From the NCBI GenBank assembly GCA_903904755.1, contig CAIVDV010000009.1, positions 1 through 64,000 on the forward strand: DNA of 64,000 nt, read 5' to 3'. How positions within the stretch are numbered: the first letter of the stretch is position 1; every line of letters begins with the position of its first letter. Of this stretch, positions 34,186-42,944 are shown piece by piece. The notes under the pieces are model-generated. The model saw only the letters and a program-made list of their open reading frames with translations, searched no databases and had not been told where the DNA came from. The DNA comes from an uncultured Acidobacteriaceae bacterium (GTDB lineage Bacteria; Acidobacteriota; Terriglobia; Terriglobales; Acidobacteriaceae). The position numbers and the translations under genes are program-made.

Positions 34186-35937
34186 ATGAAGCAGTTTGAG
34201 TCGTTCCTGCTCGACACCGCCAACCAGTCCCTCTGGCTCGGTGCTTCCTCCATCGACATCGCTCCCAAGCCCTACGCCATCCTCCGTTACCTGGTCGAGC
34301 ACCCCGGTCGCCTCATCACCCACGACGAGCTCCTCGACGCCCTCTGGCCAAATACCTTCGTCCAGCCCCAGATTCTCCGCACCTACATCCTCGACCTGCG
34401 CAAAGCCCTCGGTGACGACCCCGCTACCCCCCGATTCATCCAGACCATCCCCAAGCGAGGCTACCGCTTCCTTGCTCCAGTCTCTGAGCCCCAGAAGCCG
34501 GAACCCCAATCCACCCCCCACCCCACCCCGCCCGCCCCGCACCTGTTGCCCACTCTCCCTCCAGCAACCATCGTCGGCCGCCAGCGCGAACTCGCTCAGC
34601 TCCACGCCTTCGCCTCCCAGGCCATCCAGGGCCACCGCCAACTCGTCTTCATCACCGGCGAAGTCGGAATCGGCAAAACCACCCTGGTCGACGCCTTCAT
34701 GCAGCTCGCACAGGCCTTCCCAACCCAGCCCGCCGTCCTCCGCGGCCAATGCATCGCCGGCTTTGCCGCCGCCCAGCCCTGGTACCCCGTCCTCGAACTC
34801 CTCCGCCAGCTCTGCGCCTCGCCTCACGGGGAGCTCGCATGCCGAGTCCTGCGCTCCCTGGCCCCCTCCTGGCTCACTACCGGCTCCGCACCAGACGCCC
34901 CATCGCCCGAACGCATCCCAGGCGACCTCTGCGCCGCCCTGGAAGAAATCTCCGTCGCGCAACCTCTCGTCCTCGTCCTCGAAGACCTCCACTGGGCCGA
35001 CCCAGCCACCATTCACTTTCTCTCCGCCCTCGCTCACCGGCGCAACCCCGCCCGCCTCATCATCCTCGTCACCTTCCGTCCTCAGCACGGTGCGCACAAC
35101 TCCGCGGAACCCTCCCTCAAGTCCACCCGACACGACCTGCTCATGCGCCGCCTTGCGCAGGACATCCCCCTTCAGCCACTCGATAAATCGGCCATGCAGC
35201 AGCTCCTTGCGCTCGAACTCCACCAGGCCGAACTGCCCCCCGGACTCACCAGCTTTGTCCACCGCCGCTCCGAGGGAAATCCACTCTTCGCCATCGCCAT
35301 CCTTGAGCACCTCATCGCCCAGCATTTCCTCATCCAGTCCCCCGCCCAAGGCACCTCCCTCGCCCCCACCCTCTGGACCCAGTCTGCTCCCCTGCCGGAG
35401 ATGGATGCCGAAGTCCCCGCCGGCCTCGCTGAAATGATCGATCTCGAACTCGAACGCCTTACCCCCGACGAACAGGCAATCCTCGAAGCCGGCTCCCTCA
35501 CCCAGGTCGCCTTCCCCGCCTGGTCCGTTGCCGCGGCACTCGCGCTTCCCCAGGAACTTGCAGAAGACGCCTGCGACGCCCTCAGCCGCCGACTCTACTT
35601 CCTCGAACGGGCCGGCCAGGACGAGCTGCCCGACGGCTCCTGCTCCCCCTTCTACGTCTTCGCCCACGGCCTCTTCCGCGAGGTCCTCTACCAGCGCCAG
35701 GCCCCCGCCCGCCGCGCTCAGCGCCACATCCGCATCGCTGAAAAGCTCACCAGCCTCTTCCACGGTCGCGAAAGCAGCGTCGCCCACGATGTCGCCATGC
35801 ACTTCCAGGCCGCCGGCAACCACGCCCGTGCCAACGAGGCGCTCCAATCCGCACTCCTCATTTCCTCAACGCAAACGACGATGGATACCCCTGAATTCCC
35901 CCAAAAACGCACCCGAAAAACCTCCACGAAAGCTTGA
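34186..35937 (+). CDS. Winged-helix transcriptional regulator with AAA-type ATPase domain
   Basis: 583 residues from the ATG at 34186, with GGAAGG about 10 nt before it; the track start at 34147 is also possible. Residues 1-95 are an OmpR/PhoB-type winged helix ('QPQILRTYILDLRKALGDDPATPRFIQTIPKRGYRFLAP'). Residues about 120-500 form an AAA/STAND ATPase with 'TIVGRQRELAQL', Walker A 'GEVGIGKTT' and Walker B-like 'LVLVLEDLHWAD'. This CadC/BTAD-like plan is frequent in acidobacteria. No receiver or TPR tail is evident, the protein ending soon after the ATPase helices. Signal and targets unknown; the small secreted protein downstream is one candidate. Confidence 0.82.
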   Translation: MKQFESFLLDTANQSLWLGASSIDIAPKPYAILRYLVEHPGRLITHDELLDALWPNTFVQPQILRTYILDLRKALGDDPATPRFIQTIPKRGYRFLAPVSEPQKPEPQSTPHPTPPAPHLLPTLPPATIVGRQRELAQLHAFASQAIQGHRQLVFITGEVGIGKTTLVDAFMQLAQAFPTQPAVLRGQCIAGFAAAQPWYPVLELLRQLCASPHGELACRVLRSLAPSWLTTGSAPDAPSPERIPGDLCAALEEISVAQPLVLVLEDLHWADPATIHFLSALAHRRNPARLIILVTFRPQHGAHNSAEPSLKSTRHDLLMRRLAQDIPLQPLDKSAMQQLLALELHQAELPPGLTSFVHRRSEGNPLFAIAILEHLIAQHFLIQSPAQGTSLAPTLWTQSAPLPEMDAEVPAGLAEMIDLELERLTPDEQAILEAGSLTQVAFPAWSVAAALALPQELAEDACDALSRRLYFLERAGQDELPDGSCSPFYVFAHGLFREVLYQRQAPARRAQRHIRIAEKLTSLFHGRESSVAHDVAMHFQAAGNHARANEALQSALLISSTQTTMDTPEFPQKRTRKTSTKA

Positions 35938-36124
35938 CGCTTTCTCCACGGAACCTTGACAACTTATTTTTCGCAACTGGGTAGTCTGAGTTTCGTAGAG
36001 GACATCTGACGGGAAACAAGAAGGCTCGAACCTTCTTGAGGGCCGCAAAGAGATGCGGGTTTCAAGAAGATTCGAGAAGGCGAAATCTCCCCAAACAGAT
36101 GCAACCTCACTGGAGGACACACCC

Positions 36125-36517
36125 ATGAAAAACATCGTTCGCAACTTCCTCGTGGCATCTGCAGTCGTAGCGGCCATCGCCTTCACCTCCACCGCCGCCC
36201 TCGCGGACTCCAACGTGAAGATCCCCTTCGACTTCAAGGTCGGCTCCAAGACCCTGCCCGCTGGCGACTACGTCGTCAAGCAGAATTCCACCCATGCCAG
36301 CGTCCAGTTCTCCAGCAAGGATGGCAAGCACAACTTCACCTGGATTCTGCAGCCCGGCGACCCCGAGCCCAACTCCACCGCCGTCAAGCTCACCTTTGAC
36401 ACCAACGGCACCACCGACTGGCTCCGCTCCATCGACTTCGGCGCACAGACCACACCGCGCATCGACCCCGGTTCCAGCCGCCTGGAGTATTCAAAGCTGA
36501 CGATTACCGGCCGCTAG
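36125..36517 (+). CDS. Small secreted beta-rich protein, acidobacterial type
   Basis: 130 residues from the ATG at 36125, with GGAGG 10 nt upstream; the track's earlier start adds non-signal sequence. 'MKNIVRNFLVASAVVAAIAFTSTAALA' is a signal peptide. The mature chain 'DSNVKIPFDFKVGSKTLPAGDYVVKQNS...' alternates strands and turns and resembles a family of short exported proteins that I associate with acidobacteria; function unknown. A 187-bp leader region precedes it, containing a TTGACA (35959-35964) but no well-spaced -10. A strong hairpin lies about 100 bp downstream. Confidence 0.75.
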   Translation: MKNIVRNFLVASAVVAAIAFTSTAALADSNVKIPFDFKVGSKTLPAGDYVVKQNSTHASVQFSSKDGKHNFTWILQPGDPEPNSTAVKLTFDTNGTTDWLRSIDFGAQTTPRIDPGSSRLEYSKLTITGR

Positions 36518-36621
36518 CGACCGGCAAACATCCCCGGGGCTTCCCCTGGTACCCCGTAAGTACCACAACCCCGGGCACCTCCCCCCAACTTTTTCCACGC
36601 AGGTCCCGAAGCCTGCCAAAC

Positions 36622-36657
36622 CCAAAGGGCGGATCGCATCAGCGGTCCGCCCTTTGG
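36622..36657 (+). terminator. Rho-independent-like hairpin
   Basis: CCAAAGGGCGGA / TCCGCCCTTTGG is a perfect 12-bp stem with a 12-nt loop, located after the small secreted protein and before the inositol monophosphatase gene. The T-run is poor, so strength is uncertain. Confidence 0.55.
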
Positions 36658-36723
36658 CTTGGGCCCTGAATCCCGCTAACTTGCTGCTCTTGTTCATCCC
36701 CGCCCCTGTGGGAAAATCAATAC

Positions 36724-37539
36724 GTGAGCACCTCAACCAATCCCTCCCTCCAGTCCCGCCTCCACATCGCCTCTGCCGTCGCCCGCGAAGCCGGCCAACT
36801 CCAGAAGCGCCGCTTTCAGGAGCGCGAAGCCGCCCTCGAAAAAACGTACAAATTCAAGGGCCCCCAGGACTACATCACCGCTACCGACGGCGAAGTTGAA
36901 AAGCTCATCCGCGCCCGGCTGCTCTCCGCCTTCCCCACCGACACCATGCTCGGCGAAGAAGACGGCGGACAGGTCTCCCCCGCCACCTGGGTCGTCGACC
37001 CCATCGACGGCACCAGCAACTTCGCCCGCGGCATCGCCCATTTCTGCGTCTCCATCGCCCTCGTCCTCGACGGCAAAGCCGCCATCGGCGTCATCTATCA
37101 GCCCATCCTCGACGAACTCTTCGCCGCCGCCACCGGCCTCGGCGCAACCCTCAACGGCGAGCCCATCAAAACCTCCTCGGTTACCAGCCTGGATCGCAGC
37201 CTGCTTGAGGTGGGCCGCGCCAGCCGCCAGCCCCAGGGCCCCTATCTCGAAATGCTCGACAAGGTCATGCGCACCGGTGCCGCCATCCGCGGCGCTGGCT
37301 CCGGCTCCCTCGCCGTAGCCAACGTTGCCGCAGGCCGCGTCGATGCCTGCTACGAAACCCACATGTACAGTTGGGATTGCCTCGCCGGCCTGGTCCTCGT
37401 CGTCGAAGCCGGCGGCCGCGTCAACGACTTCCTCGCCGGCGACGGGCTCCTCAAGGGCAACCCCATCTTCGCCTCGGCACCCGGCATCGCCGATCAGCTG
37501 GCCCAGGTCGTCGGCTGCCCCCTGCCTCCGCTGGGCTAG
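36724..37539 (+). CDS. Inositol monophosphatase family protein
   Basis: 271 residues from a GTG. Metal-binding motifs of the family: 'LGEEDGG' (Glu), 'WVVDPIDGTSNFARG' (DPIDGT) and 'YSWDCLAGLVLVVEAGG' (WD...AG). It would remove phosphate from inositol monophosphate or a related small phosphate (SuhB, CysQ and HisN-like enzymes share these motifs). The exact substrate cannot be chosen from the sequence. Convergent with the lipase gene, their stop codons overlapping by 4 nt. Confidence 0.88.
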   Translation: MSTSTNPSLQSRLHIASAVAREAGQLQKRRFQEREAALEKTYKFKGPQDYITATDGEVEKLIRARLLSAFPTDTMLGEEDGGQVSPATWVVDPIDGTSNFARGIAHFCVSIALVLDGKAAIGVIYQPILDELFAAATGLGATLNGEPIKTSSVTSLDRSLLEVGRASRQPQGPYLEMLDKVMRTGAAIRGAGSGSLAVANVAAGRVDACYETHMYSWDCLAGLVLVVEAGGRVNDFLAGDGLLKGNPIFASAPGIADQLAQVVGCPLPPLG

Positions 37540-38330
37540 TCCCCCTGGGTCGCCTCCGGCGCGCTTCCAATTCGCTCTTCCACCAGCGCCAGATACGTCT
37601 CCAGAAAGTGCGCCCTTGCAAAGCTGGCCCGCTCCTCAGCCGCCAACTCCCGCAACTCCTGCGCCATGCCTACATGCGCATACAGCAGCGGGGGCTGCTT
37701 GGGAACCAGGTCTGAGTGGTTGAAGACGCGGTAAGTCGCCGGGACAAGGGCGTCGTACTGCTCGCGAAACTCCCCGCAACCCACCCGAGGACTGGCAAAG
37801 GTGTACACCTCGGGCCGTGTGCCTCCAGAATTCAGCGCCAAATCCAGCCCCAGCAGCGTCGCCAGCGCCCCTCCCAGGCTGTGCCCGGTTATCGTCACCG
37901 CACCTGCCGCGCCGTCTGTTATCACCTTCACCACTGGCTTCGACTTGGGCGATGCCCCCACCCGCAGTGACCGGTAAATCGCGGTAAATCCGTCCTCCGT
38001 TCGCCCTTTGCCGCCCGGAATCGGGTTCTTCACCCAGCCAAACTCCAGGTCCTTGAACCACTCAAAGATGCCCTCGGTCCCACGCAGCACAGCCACCAGT
38101 TCCCCGCCTGCACCCCGCGCCAGGTACCCAAACGTCACCGTCTCGCCAGCGTACGGATTGGCATCCGTGGCCAGGTCACTCCCATAGATTGCAGAGACAA
38201 ACTCGTAACCCGCCCGCCCAATCCGCCTCCGCGTCGTTTGCGTGTAGGACTTGCGCGGCGGCACCGAATACGCAATCAGCACCAGTTGCGCGTACTGGCG
38301 CGCCTGATGCCAGTTGAAGTTGGGGTTCAA
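37536..38330 (-). CDS. Class 3 (lipase_3) family lipase
   Basis: 264 residues from a TTG; the true start could be a nearby in-frame alternative since no good ribosome-binding site is visible. 'VAVLRGTEGIFEWFKDLEFG' (the R-G-T oxyanion strand), nucleophile elbow 'TITGHSLGGALATLLGL', 'VYTFASPRVGCGEF' and 'RVFNHSDLVPKQPP' (Asp of the triad) mark a fungal-type class 3 lipase. A His late in the chain (e.g. 'YAHVG') would complete the triad. No signal peptide, so cytosolic or unconventionally exported. Confidence 0.83.
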   Translation of the reverse strand: MNPNFNWHQARQYAQLVLIAYSVPPRKSYTQTTRRRIGRAGYEFVSAIYGSDLATDANPYAGETVTFGYLARGAGGELVAVLRGTEGIFEWFKDLEFGWVKNPIPGGKGRTEDGFTAIYRSLRVGASPKSKPVVKVITDGAAGAVTITGHSLGGALATLLGLDLALNSGGTRPEVYTFASPRVGCGEFREQYDALVPATYRVFNHSDLVPKQPPLLYAHVGMAQELRELAAEERASFARAHFLETYLALVEERIGSAPEATQGD

Positions 38331-38438
38331 ATCTGCCAGACATGGCCTCCGGCGCGCACTTCTCGCGCACGCCAGTATGCCATTCTCACTCCATTTTCAC
38401 CACATCAATCGTCGCGAACCCTTCACGCGCCCTCAACC

Positions 38439-39152
38439 TCAGGCAGGCAGTACATTCGCGGAGCGCACTTGGGACAGGCTTTGGTGGGTCAGGGTTCGCT
38501 CTTCTGCATCAATCCTGTTGCCAACCTCGGCAGCAGCCTGCGCCAGAACCCGGTGGTGCAGCGTAAACAGCGCCAGTTCCAGCCGGTCGCCAACGCCCGT
38601 CTTGTCATAGATGGAACGCAGATAATTCTTGATGACCTGCTCGGTCGTCTTCAGGCGCTGGGCAATTTCGCGGTTCTTGCAGCCCTGCACAATCAGTGCC
38701 ACAATCCGCATCTCCTTCGGAGTCAGCCGGTCCCGCACTCGCGCGCCCACAGCATCGTCGTCCATGCCGGGTCCAGACATCGTCTGCAACGGCTGCCAGC
38801 TTTCGCCGGCGCCCACCTTCCGCACACACTCCACCAGCGCCGACGCACTCGAGTTCCGGAAGAGGACCCCGCGGCATCCCTGCTGCATATACCCGGCAGC
38901 AGATTCTGAGTTCTCCGCCACCACCACAGCCCGCGAACCATGCGTCTCCAGCAGCGCGCGCAGCCGCGCCATTTCCGGCTTCAGCACTGCCGCATACAAC
39001 ACCACCGCGCCAGGGAACGTCGTAATGGCATGCATCATCCGCTCTACGTCCGAGCATTGCGCGATTATGCGCAACTCCTCGTCCATCGCCAGAACCTTTG
39101 CCGTCCCAGCCCGGAAGATTGCCTGTGAGTCTGCGAGAATCACCTTGATCAT
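38439..39152 (-). CDS. LuxR/NarL-type response regulator lacking the phospho-acceptor Asp
   Basis: 237 residues. C-terminal HTH about 140-205 ('LTPKEMRIVALIVQGCKNREIAQRLKTTEQVIKNYLRSIYDKTGVGDR') is a clear GerE/LuxR domain. The receiver-like N-terminus begins 'MIKVILADSQAIFRAG', but the strand that should read V-L-L-D-x-x-M-P reads 'AVVLYAAVLKPEM': the Asp is replaced by Ala. It is therefore an atypical receiver, likely controlled by dimerisation or ligand rather than phosphorylation. It is divergent from the redox response-regulator fusion across a 400-bp gap. Target genes unknown. Confidence 0.85.
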   Translation of the reverse strand: MIKVILADSQAIFRAGTAKVLAMDEELRIIAQCSDVERMMHAITTFPGAVVLYAAVLKPEMARLRALLETHGSRAVVVAENSESAAGYMQQGCRGVLFRNSSASALVECVRKVGAGESWQPLQTMSGPGMDDDAVGARVRDRLTPKEMRIVALIVQGCKNREIAQRLKTTEQVIKNYLRSIYDKTGVGDRLELALFTLHHRVLAQAAAEVGNRIDAEERTLTHQSLSQVRSANVLPA

Positions 39153-39550
39153 AGCCCTGACGTCGCCTCCTGCACAGGTAGTTGCTGCAACTCCGCGAGC
39201 GTTACAACTTTTCTCGGAGGCTTACCTGTGTCCCGTCCGGATTCGGCCCAATACCAGTGCCTGAACTCCGTTACTAACCCACCTATCGGCGAGTCACGGG
39301 AAACCATGGAAGTGTTTCGTTTCACGACAGCCGGGGGGGGTAGCCTGTGACGAAAAGGGCATACTGCGGCGGGTCTTTTGCCCGCTCAAATGACTATTAC
39401 TGGCTTAGAGTAACAAGGCCAAACCATTCAAGTACAAATAACCAGCTCTCATTCGCCTCCAAGGAAACTAGCATCGCAACAGTCCCTCTGTGAATCACTC
39501 TTTAGCAGCACCTGTTTCACGGGCCCCCACTGCCCTAAACTGATACAACC
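39153..39550. other. 398-bp divergent intergenic region with inverted repeats and a G8 tract
   Basis: No gene. It contains AGTTGC-T-GCAACT (39180-39192); CACAGGTA / TACCTGTG (39173-39180 and 39223-39230); an eight-G run near 39331; and a small GCGGG...CCCGC hairpin near 39372-39388. It must hold promoters for both flanking regulators. I compared it by eye with GEMM (cyclic dinucleotide) riboswitches and found only fragmentary likeness. Confidence 0.4.
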
Positions 39551-41227
39551 ATGAGCCGACCCATTCTCTTCGCCGTAGACGACGACCCCAGCGTTCTCGA
39601 AGCTGTCGTCCAGGACCTGCGCCGTAACTACGCCGCCGAATACCGCGTCCTCCGGGCCGGCAGCGGCCCCGCAGCCGTGGAAACCCTCCGCCAGCTCAAA
39701 GCCCGCTCCGAGGCCGTCGCACTCATCGTCAGCGACCAGCGCATGCCCGGAATGACCGGCGTTGAATTCCTCGAAGCCGCCCGCGACCTCTACCCGGATG
39801 CCAAGCGCGTCCTGCTCACCGCATACGCTGACACCGAAGCCGCCATTCGCGCCATCAACTCCGCGCGCATTCACTACTACCTCACCAAGCCCTGGGACCC
39901 GCCCGAAGAAAAACTCTACCCCGTCCTCGACGACCTGCTGGAAGACTGGAAAGCCGGCTACCAACCCAGCTTCCAGGGCCTCCGCGTGTTGGGCCATCGC
40001 TGGTCTGATCGTGACCACCAGCTCCGCAGCTTCCTCTCCCGCAACCACGTCCCCTATCGATGGTTTGACATCGCTGCGAATGCTGAAGCTGCCCACCTTC
40101 TCGCAGAGCACAACCTGCAATCCGCCGCTCTCCCGGTCGTCCTCTTCCCCGACGGCACCTCCCTGGCTGACCCCAATCAATCCGAGCTCGCCACCCGCGT
40201 CGGCCTCCGAACCGAAGCGAAACAGGACTTCTACGACATCGTCATCGCCGGCGGTGGTCCCGCCGGCCTCGCCGCCGCCGTCTACGGCGCCAGCGAAGGC
40301 CTCCGCACCCTCGTCCTTGAGCCCGTCGCCCCAGGCGGCCAGGCCGGTTCCACCTCCCGCATCGAAAACTACCTCGGCTTCCCCTCCGGCATCACCGGTG
40401 CCGACCTTGGCCGCCGCGCCCACCTGCAGTGCGTCCGCTTCGGCGTCGAATTCGTCTCCCAGCGCGCCACCGGCATCCGCGCCGACGGCCAATATCGCTT
40501 CGTCCAGCTCGGCGACGGCCGCGAAGTCGCCACCCACGTCCTCCTCCTCGCCATGGGTGTCCAGTACCGCCGTCTGGAAATCCCCGGCGCAGCCGAGCTC
40601 ACAGGCCGAGGCATCTATTACGGCGCAGCCCTGGTGGAAGCCTCCGCATGCCAGGACGAAGAAGTCTTCGTCGTCGGCGGGGCAAACTCCGCCGGCCAGG
40701 CCGCCCTCCACTTTGCCAAATTCGCCTGCAAGGTCACCATGCTCGTTCGCGGACCCAGCCTCGAAGCCAGCATGAGCAAATACCTCATCGACGAAATCGC
40801 GCTAATCCCAAACATCGTCGTCGAGCCCAACACACAAGTCGTCTCTGCCATCTCTGCCGAAGGCACCATCGACCCCGCCACCGCCCGCCTCACAGCCATC
40901 CGCACCCTCGGTCCCGATGGCGAAAAACTGCGCCCAACCACCTCGCTCTTCGTCTTCATTGGCGCCGAGCCGCGAACCGACTGGCTGCCCGACTCCATCC
41001 TGCGCGACGACAAGGGCTTTGTCCTCGCCGGCCCCGACCTCGCCGCACACCCCGGATTTTCAGCACTCTGGAAGGAAAAGCGCGCACCTTATCTGCTGGA
41101 AACCAGCCTCTCCGGCGTTCTCGTAGCCGGCGATGTCCGCCACGGCAGCGTCAAACGCGCAGCATCCGCGGTCGGCGAAGGCTCCATCTCCGTCCAATTC
41201 GCCCACCAGTACCTGGCCGGCTTTTAG
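39551..41227 (+). CDS. Response regulator - glutaredoxin-like - thioredoxin-reductase-like fusion
   Basis: 558 residues in three parts. Residues 1-130: receiver with 'FAVDDDPSVLEAV', phospho-acceptor Asp in 'LIVSDQRMPGMTG' and 'YYLTKPWDPPEE'. Residues about 145-220: a small alpha/beta domain 'LRVLGHRWSDRDHQLRSFLSRNHVPYRWFDI...LPVVLF' that looks like glutaredoxin without its Cys pair. Residues about 228-558: FAD/NAD(P)H oxidoreductase with 'IAGGGPAGLAAAVYGAS', 'GGQAGSTSRIENYLGFP', 'VFVVGGANSAGQAAL' and 'GVLVAGDVR'. The place of the thioredoxin-reductase CxxC reads 'GAAL', so it cannot reduce thioredoxin in the usual way. Known as a fused response regulator/thioredoxin-disulfide reductase type. 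The histidine kinase 117 bp downstream is the natural phosphate donor. Confidence 0.88.
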   Translation: MSRPILFAVDDDPSVLEAVVQDLRRNYAAEYRVLRAGSGPAAVETLRQLKARSEAVALIVSDQRMPGMTGVEFLEAARDLYPDAKRVLLTAYADTEAAIRAINSARIHYYLTKPWDPPEEKLYPVLDDLLEDWKAGYQPSFQGLRVLGHRWSDRDHQLRSFLSRNHVPYRWFDIAANAEAAHLLAEHNLQSAALPVVLFPDGTSLADPNQSELATRVGLRTEAKQDFYDIVIAGGGPAGLAAAVYGASEGLRTLVLEPVAPGGQAGSTSRIENYLGFPSGITGADLGRRAHLQCVRFGVEFVSQRATGIRADGQYRFVQLGDGREVATHVLLLAMGVQYRRLEIPGAAELTGRGIYYGAALVEASACQDEEVFVVGGANSAGQAALHFAKFACKVTMLVRGPSLEASMSKYLIDEIALIPNIVVEPNTQVVSAISAEGTIDPATARLTAIRTLGPDGEKLRPTTSLFVFIGAEPRTDWLPDSILRDDKGFVLAGPDLAAHPGFSALWKEKRAPYLLETSLSGVLVAGDVRHGSVKRAASAVGEGSISVQFAHQYLAGF

Positions 41228-41344
41228 CCTCCCGTCCATTTCACAGAAACTTTTTCCCGATTGGCTCAATTCCCTGGAATCGTTCCACGCCTCACCGCAT
41301 CCTTCATTTAGCGATTCCCTTCGGGGGCACCACAAACGTCCACC

Positions 41345-42811
41345 ATGAGCGCAGCGCAGACCATCCCCGTACGCACCGTCCGCCTCAGCGACTTCGCCGC
41401 TGAGCTGGCCCAAGTCCCCGTATTCGCGACGCTCACTCCGGAAGACCTCATCTCCCTCGGCGATGTCGAACTCCTCGAAGTCCCAGCCGAAACCGTCCTC
41501 TTCGACCCCGCCGCGCCCGCCCGCGACTACTGCGTCATGCTGCAGGGCCGCGCCGTTGCTGACCGCGTCGAGCCCGACGGCTCCATCACACGCATCGGCA
41601 AAGCACGCACCGGTGAGTGCTTCGGAGAAGTCGTCCTGCTCAGCGGCAAACAGCCCCGCGTCAAGGTCGTTGCCACAGAACCTTCCCGCATCCTCCGTTT
41701 TTCTGAGCAGGCCTTCTGGCATTTGATGGACTGCTGTCCGCAGGTGCGCGAACTCATCCTCGCCAACATGGCCCAGCGGCTCCACACCTACCAGGCTGAA
41801 ATCGCCCACCGCGAAAAACTCATCGCCCTTGGCACCCTCGCCGCCGGCCTCATGCACGAGCTCAACAACCCCGGCACTGCAGCCAAACGCGCCGCCTCTC
41901 AGCTTCGCGAAAACCTGGCGCGCCTGCAGACGTTGAGCCTGCGATTCTGCGACCGCGAAAACACTCCCACACAAATGGCCTGCATGCGCGAGTTGCAGCA
42001 CGATGCCATCGCCCACGCCAAATCCGCCGCACTCAGCACTCTCGAGCAGGCCGATGCCGAAGAAACCATGGCCGACTGGCTCGCAGAATCCGGCGTGGAC
42101 AACGCCTACCGCATCGCTCCTTCCCTCGTTGCCATGGGCCTCAACCCCTCTGAACTCAACTGCATGAAGCATGAGTTCGCCTCCGACGGCCTCTCAGACG
42201 CGCTCAACTGGCTTGAATCCCTCGTCTCCAGCATTTCCCTGGTCGGCGCCATTGAGGAAAGCATCTCCCGCGTCTCCGAACTGGTGATGGCCGTCAAGAA
42301 ATTCGCCTACGACGATCGCTGCGGCCTGCGCCCCGTCGATGTACACGACAGCATCCAAAGCACCATTACGATTCTTGGCCACAAGCTCCGCATCAAGCCC
42401 GTCGAGCTGGTTAAGGAATTCTCCGCAACCTCTCCTCTGATCCGCTCCACAGGCGCCGCACTCTCCCAGGTCTGGACCAATCTTCTCGATAACGCCATCG
42501 ACGCCTCCCCGGCAGGCGGCACCATACACGTCCGCACATGGTCAGAGCCGGGCTCCATGTGCGTCTCAATCTCCGATCAAGGCTCCGGCATCCCTGCCGA
42601 CCTTCAGGCCCGCATCTTTGAGCCCTTCTTCACCACCAAGCCCGTCGGCGAAGGCACCGGCCTTGGCCTCGAGATTGTCCATCGCATCGTCACCCAGCAC
42701 TTTGGCGGATCCATCGAGCTCAACTCCCGCCCCGGCCAAACCACCTTCCTCGTCCGCCTTCCTCAATCTCCAGAGGCTGCCCTGCCCGCCCTGCCCGGCT
42801 GCCCATCCTGA
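41345..42811 (+). CDS. Sensor histidine kinase with N-terminal cyclic-nucleotide-binding domain
   Basis: 488 residues. Residues about 15-145 are a CRP-like cNMP-binding domain ('VPVFATLTPEDLISLGDVELLEVPAETVLFDPAAPARDYCVMLQGR...GECFGEVVLLSGKQPRVKVVA'). The dimerisation/H-box is 'LGTLAAGLMHELNNPGTAAKRAASQL' (phospho-His). The ATPase lobe has N box 'QVWTNLLDNAIDAS', 'ISDQGSGIP' and 'GTGLGLEIVHRI'. No transmembrane helix, so cytosolic. It follows the response-regulator/TrxR fusion and is likely its partner, linking a nucleotide or redox-related signal to that enzyme. Confidence 0.9.
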   Translation: MSAAQTIPVRTVRLSDFAAELAQVPVFATLTPEDLISLGDVELLEVPAETVLFDPAAPARDYCVMLQGRAVADRVEPDGSITRIGKARTGECFGEVVLLSGKQPRVKVVATEPSRILRFSEQAFWHLMDCCPQVRELILANMAQRLHTYQAEIAHREKLIALGTLAAGLMHELNNPGTAAKRAASQLRENLARLQTLSLRFCDRENTPTQMACMRELQHDAIAHAKSAALSTLEQADAEETMADWLAESGVDNAYRIAPSLVAMGLNPSELNCMKHEFASDGLSDALNWLESLVSSISLVGAIEESISRVSELVMAVKKFAYDDRCGLRPVDVHDSIQSTITILGHKLRIKPVELVKEFSATSPLIRSTGAALSQVWTNLLDNAIDASPAGGTIHVRTWSEPGSMCVSISDQGSGIPADLQARIFEPFFTTKPVGEGTGLGLEIVHRIVTQHFGGSIELNSRPGQTTFLVRLPQSPEAALPALPGCPS

Positions 42812-42879
42812 ACCACCACTCTCCCGGCCCCAGCCACAGCCCGCCCGCACCTGACCAAAACCCATCAAGACTCCAGACA

Positions 42880-42941
42880 ACCTGCCGATAGGAGAGGGGT
42901 AAACCCCGGAGCCGTCTCATGGACTGCTCTGTCAGGCAGGT
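42880..42941 (+). promoter_or_regulatory. Foldable leader sequestering the ribosome-binding site of the PAS/GGDEF-motAB operon
   Basis: ACCTGCC (42880-42886) pairs perfectly with GGCAGGT (42935-42941), which is the only Shine-Dalgarno-like purine stretch before the ATG at 42945. Inside lie GAGA (42892-42895)/TCTC (42915-42918) and the hairpin GGGG-TAAA-CCCC (42896-42907). The nested helices suggest a translation-control element; no known riboswitch class is recognised. Confidence 0.45.
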
Positions 42942-42944
42942 GCC

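Noticed and set aside
34054-35847. 597-aa minus-strand ORF opposite the winged-helix ATPase regulator
   Set aside because: Shadow ORF with Gly/Glu-rich composition and no recognised domain.
39280-39390. GEMM-type cyclic dinucleotide riboswitch
   Set aside because: Only short pieces (GGGAAACC, AGCC) match; the conserved core joining the two helices is absent on both strands.
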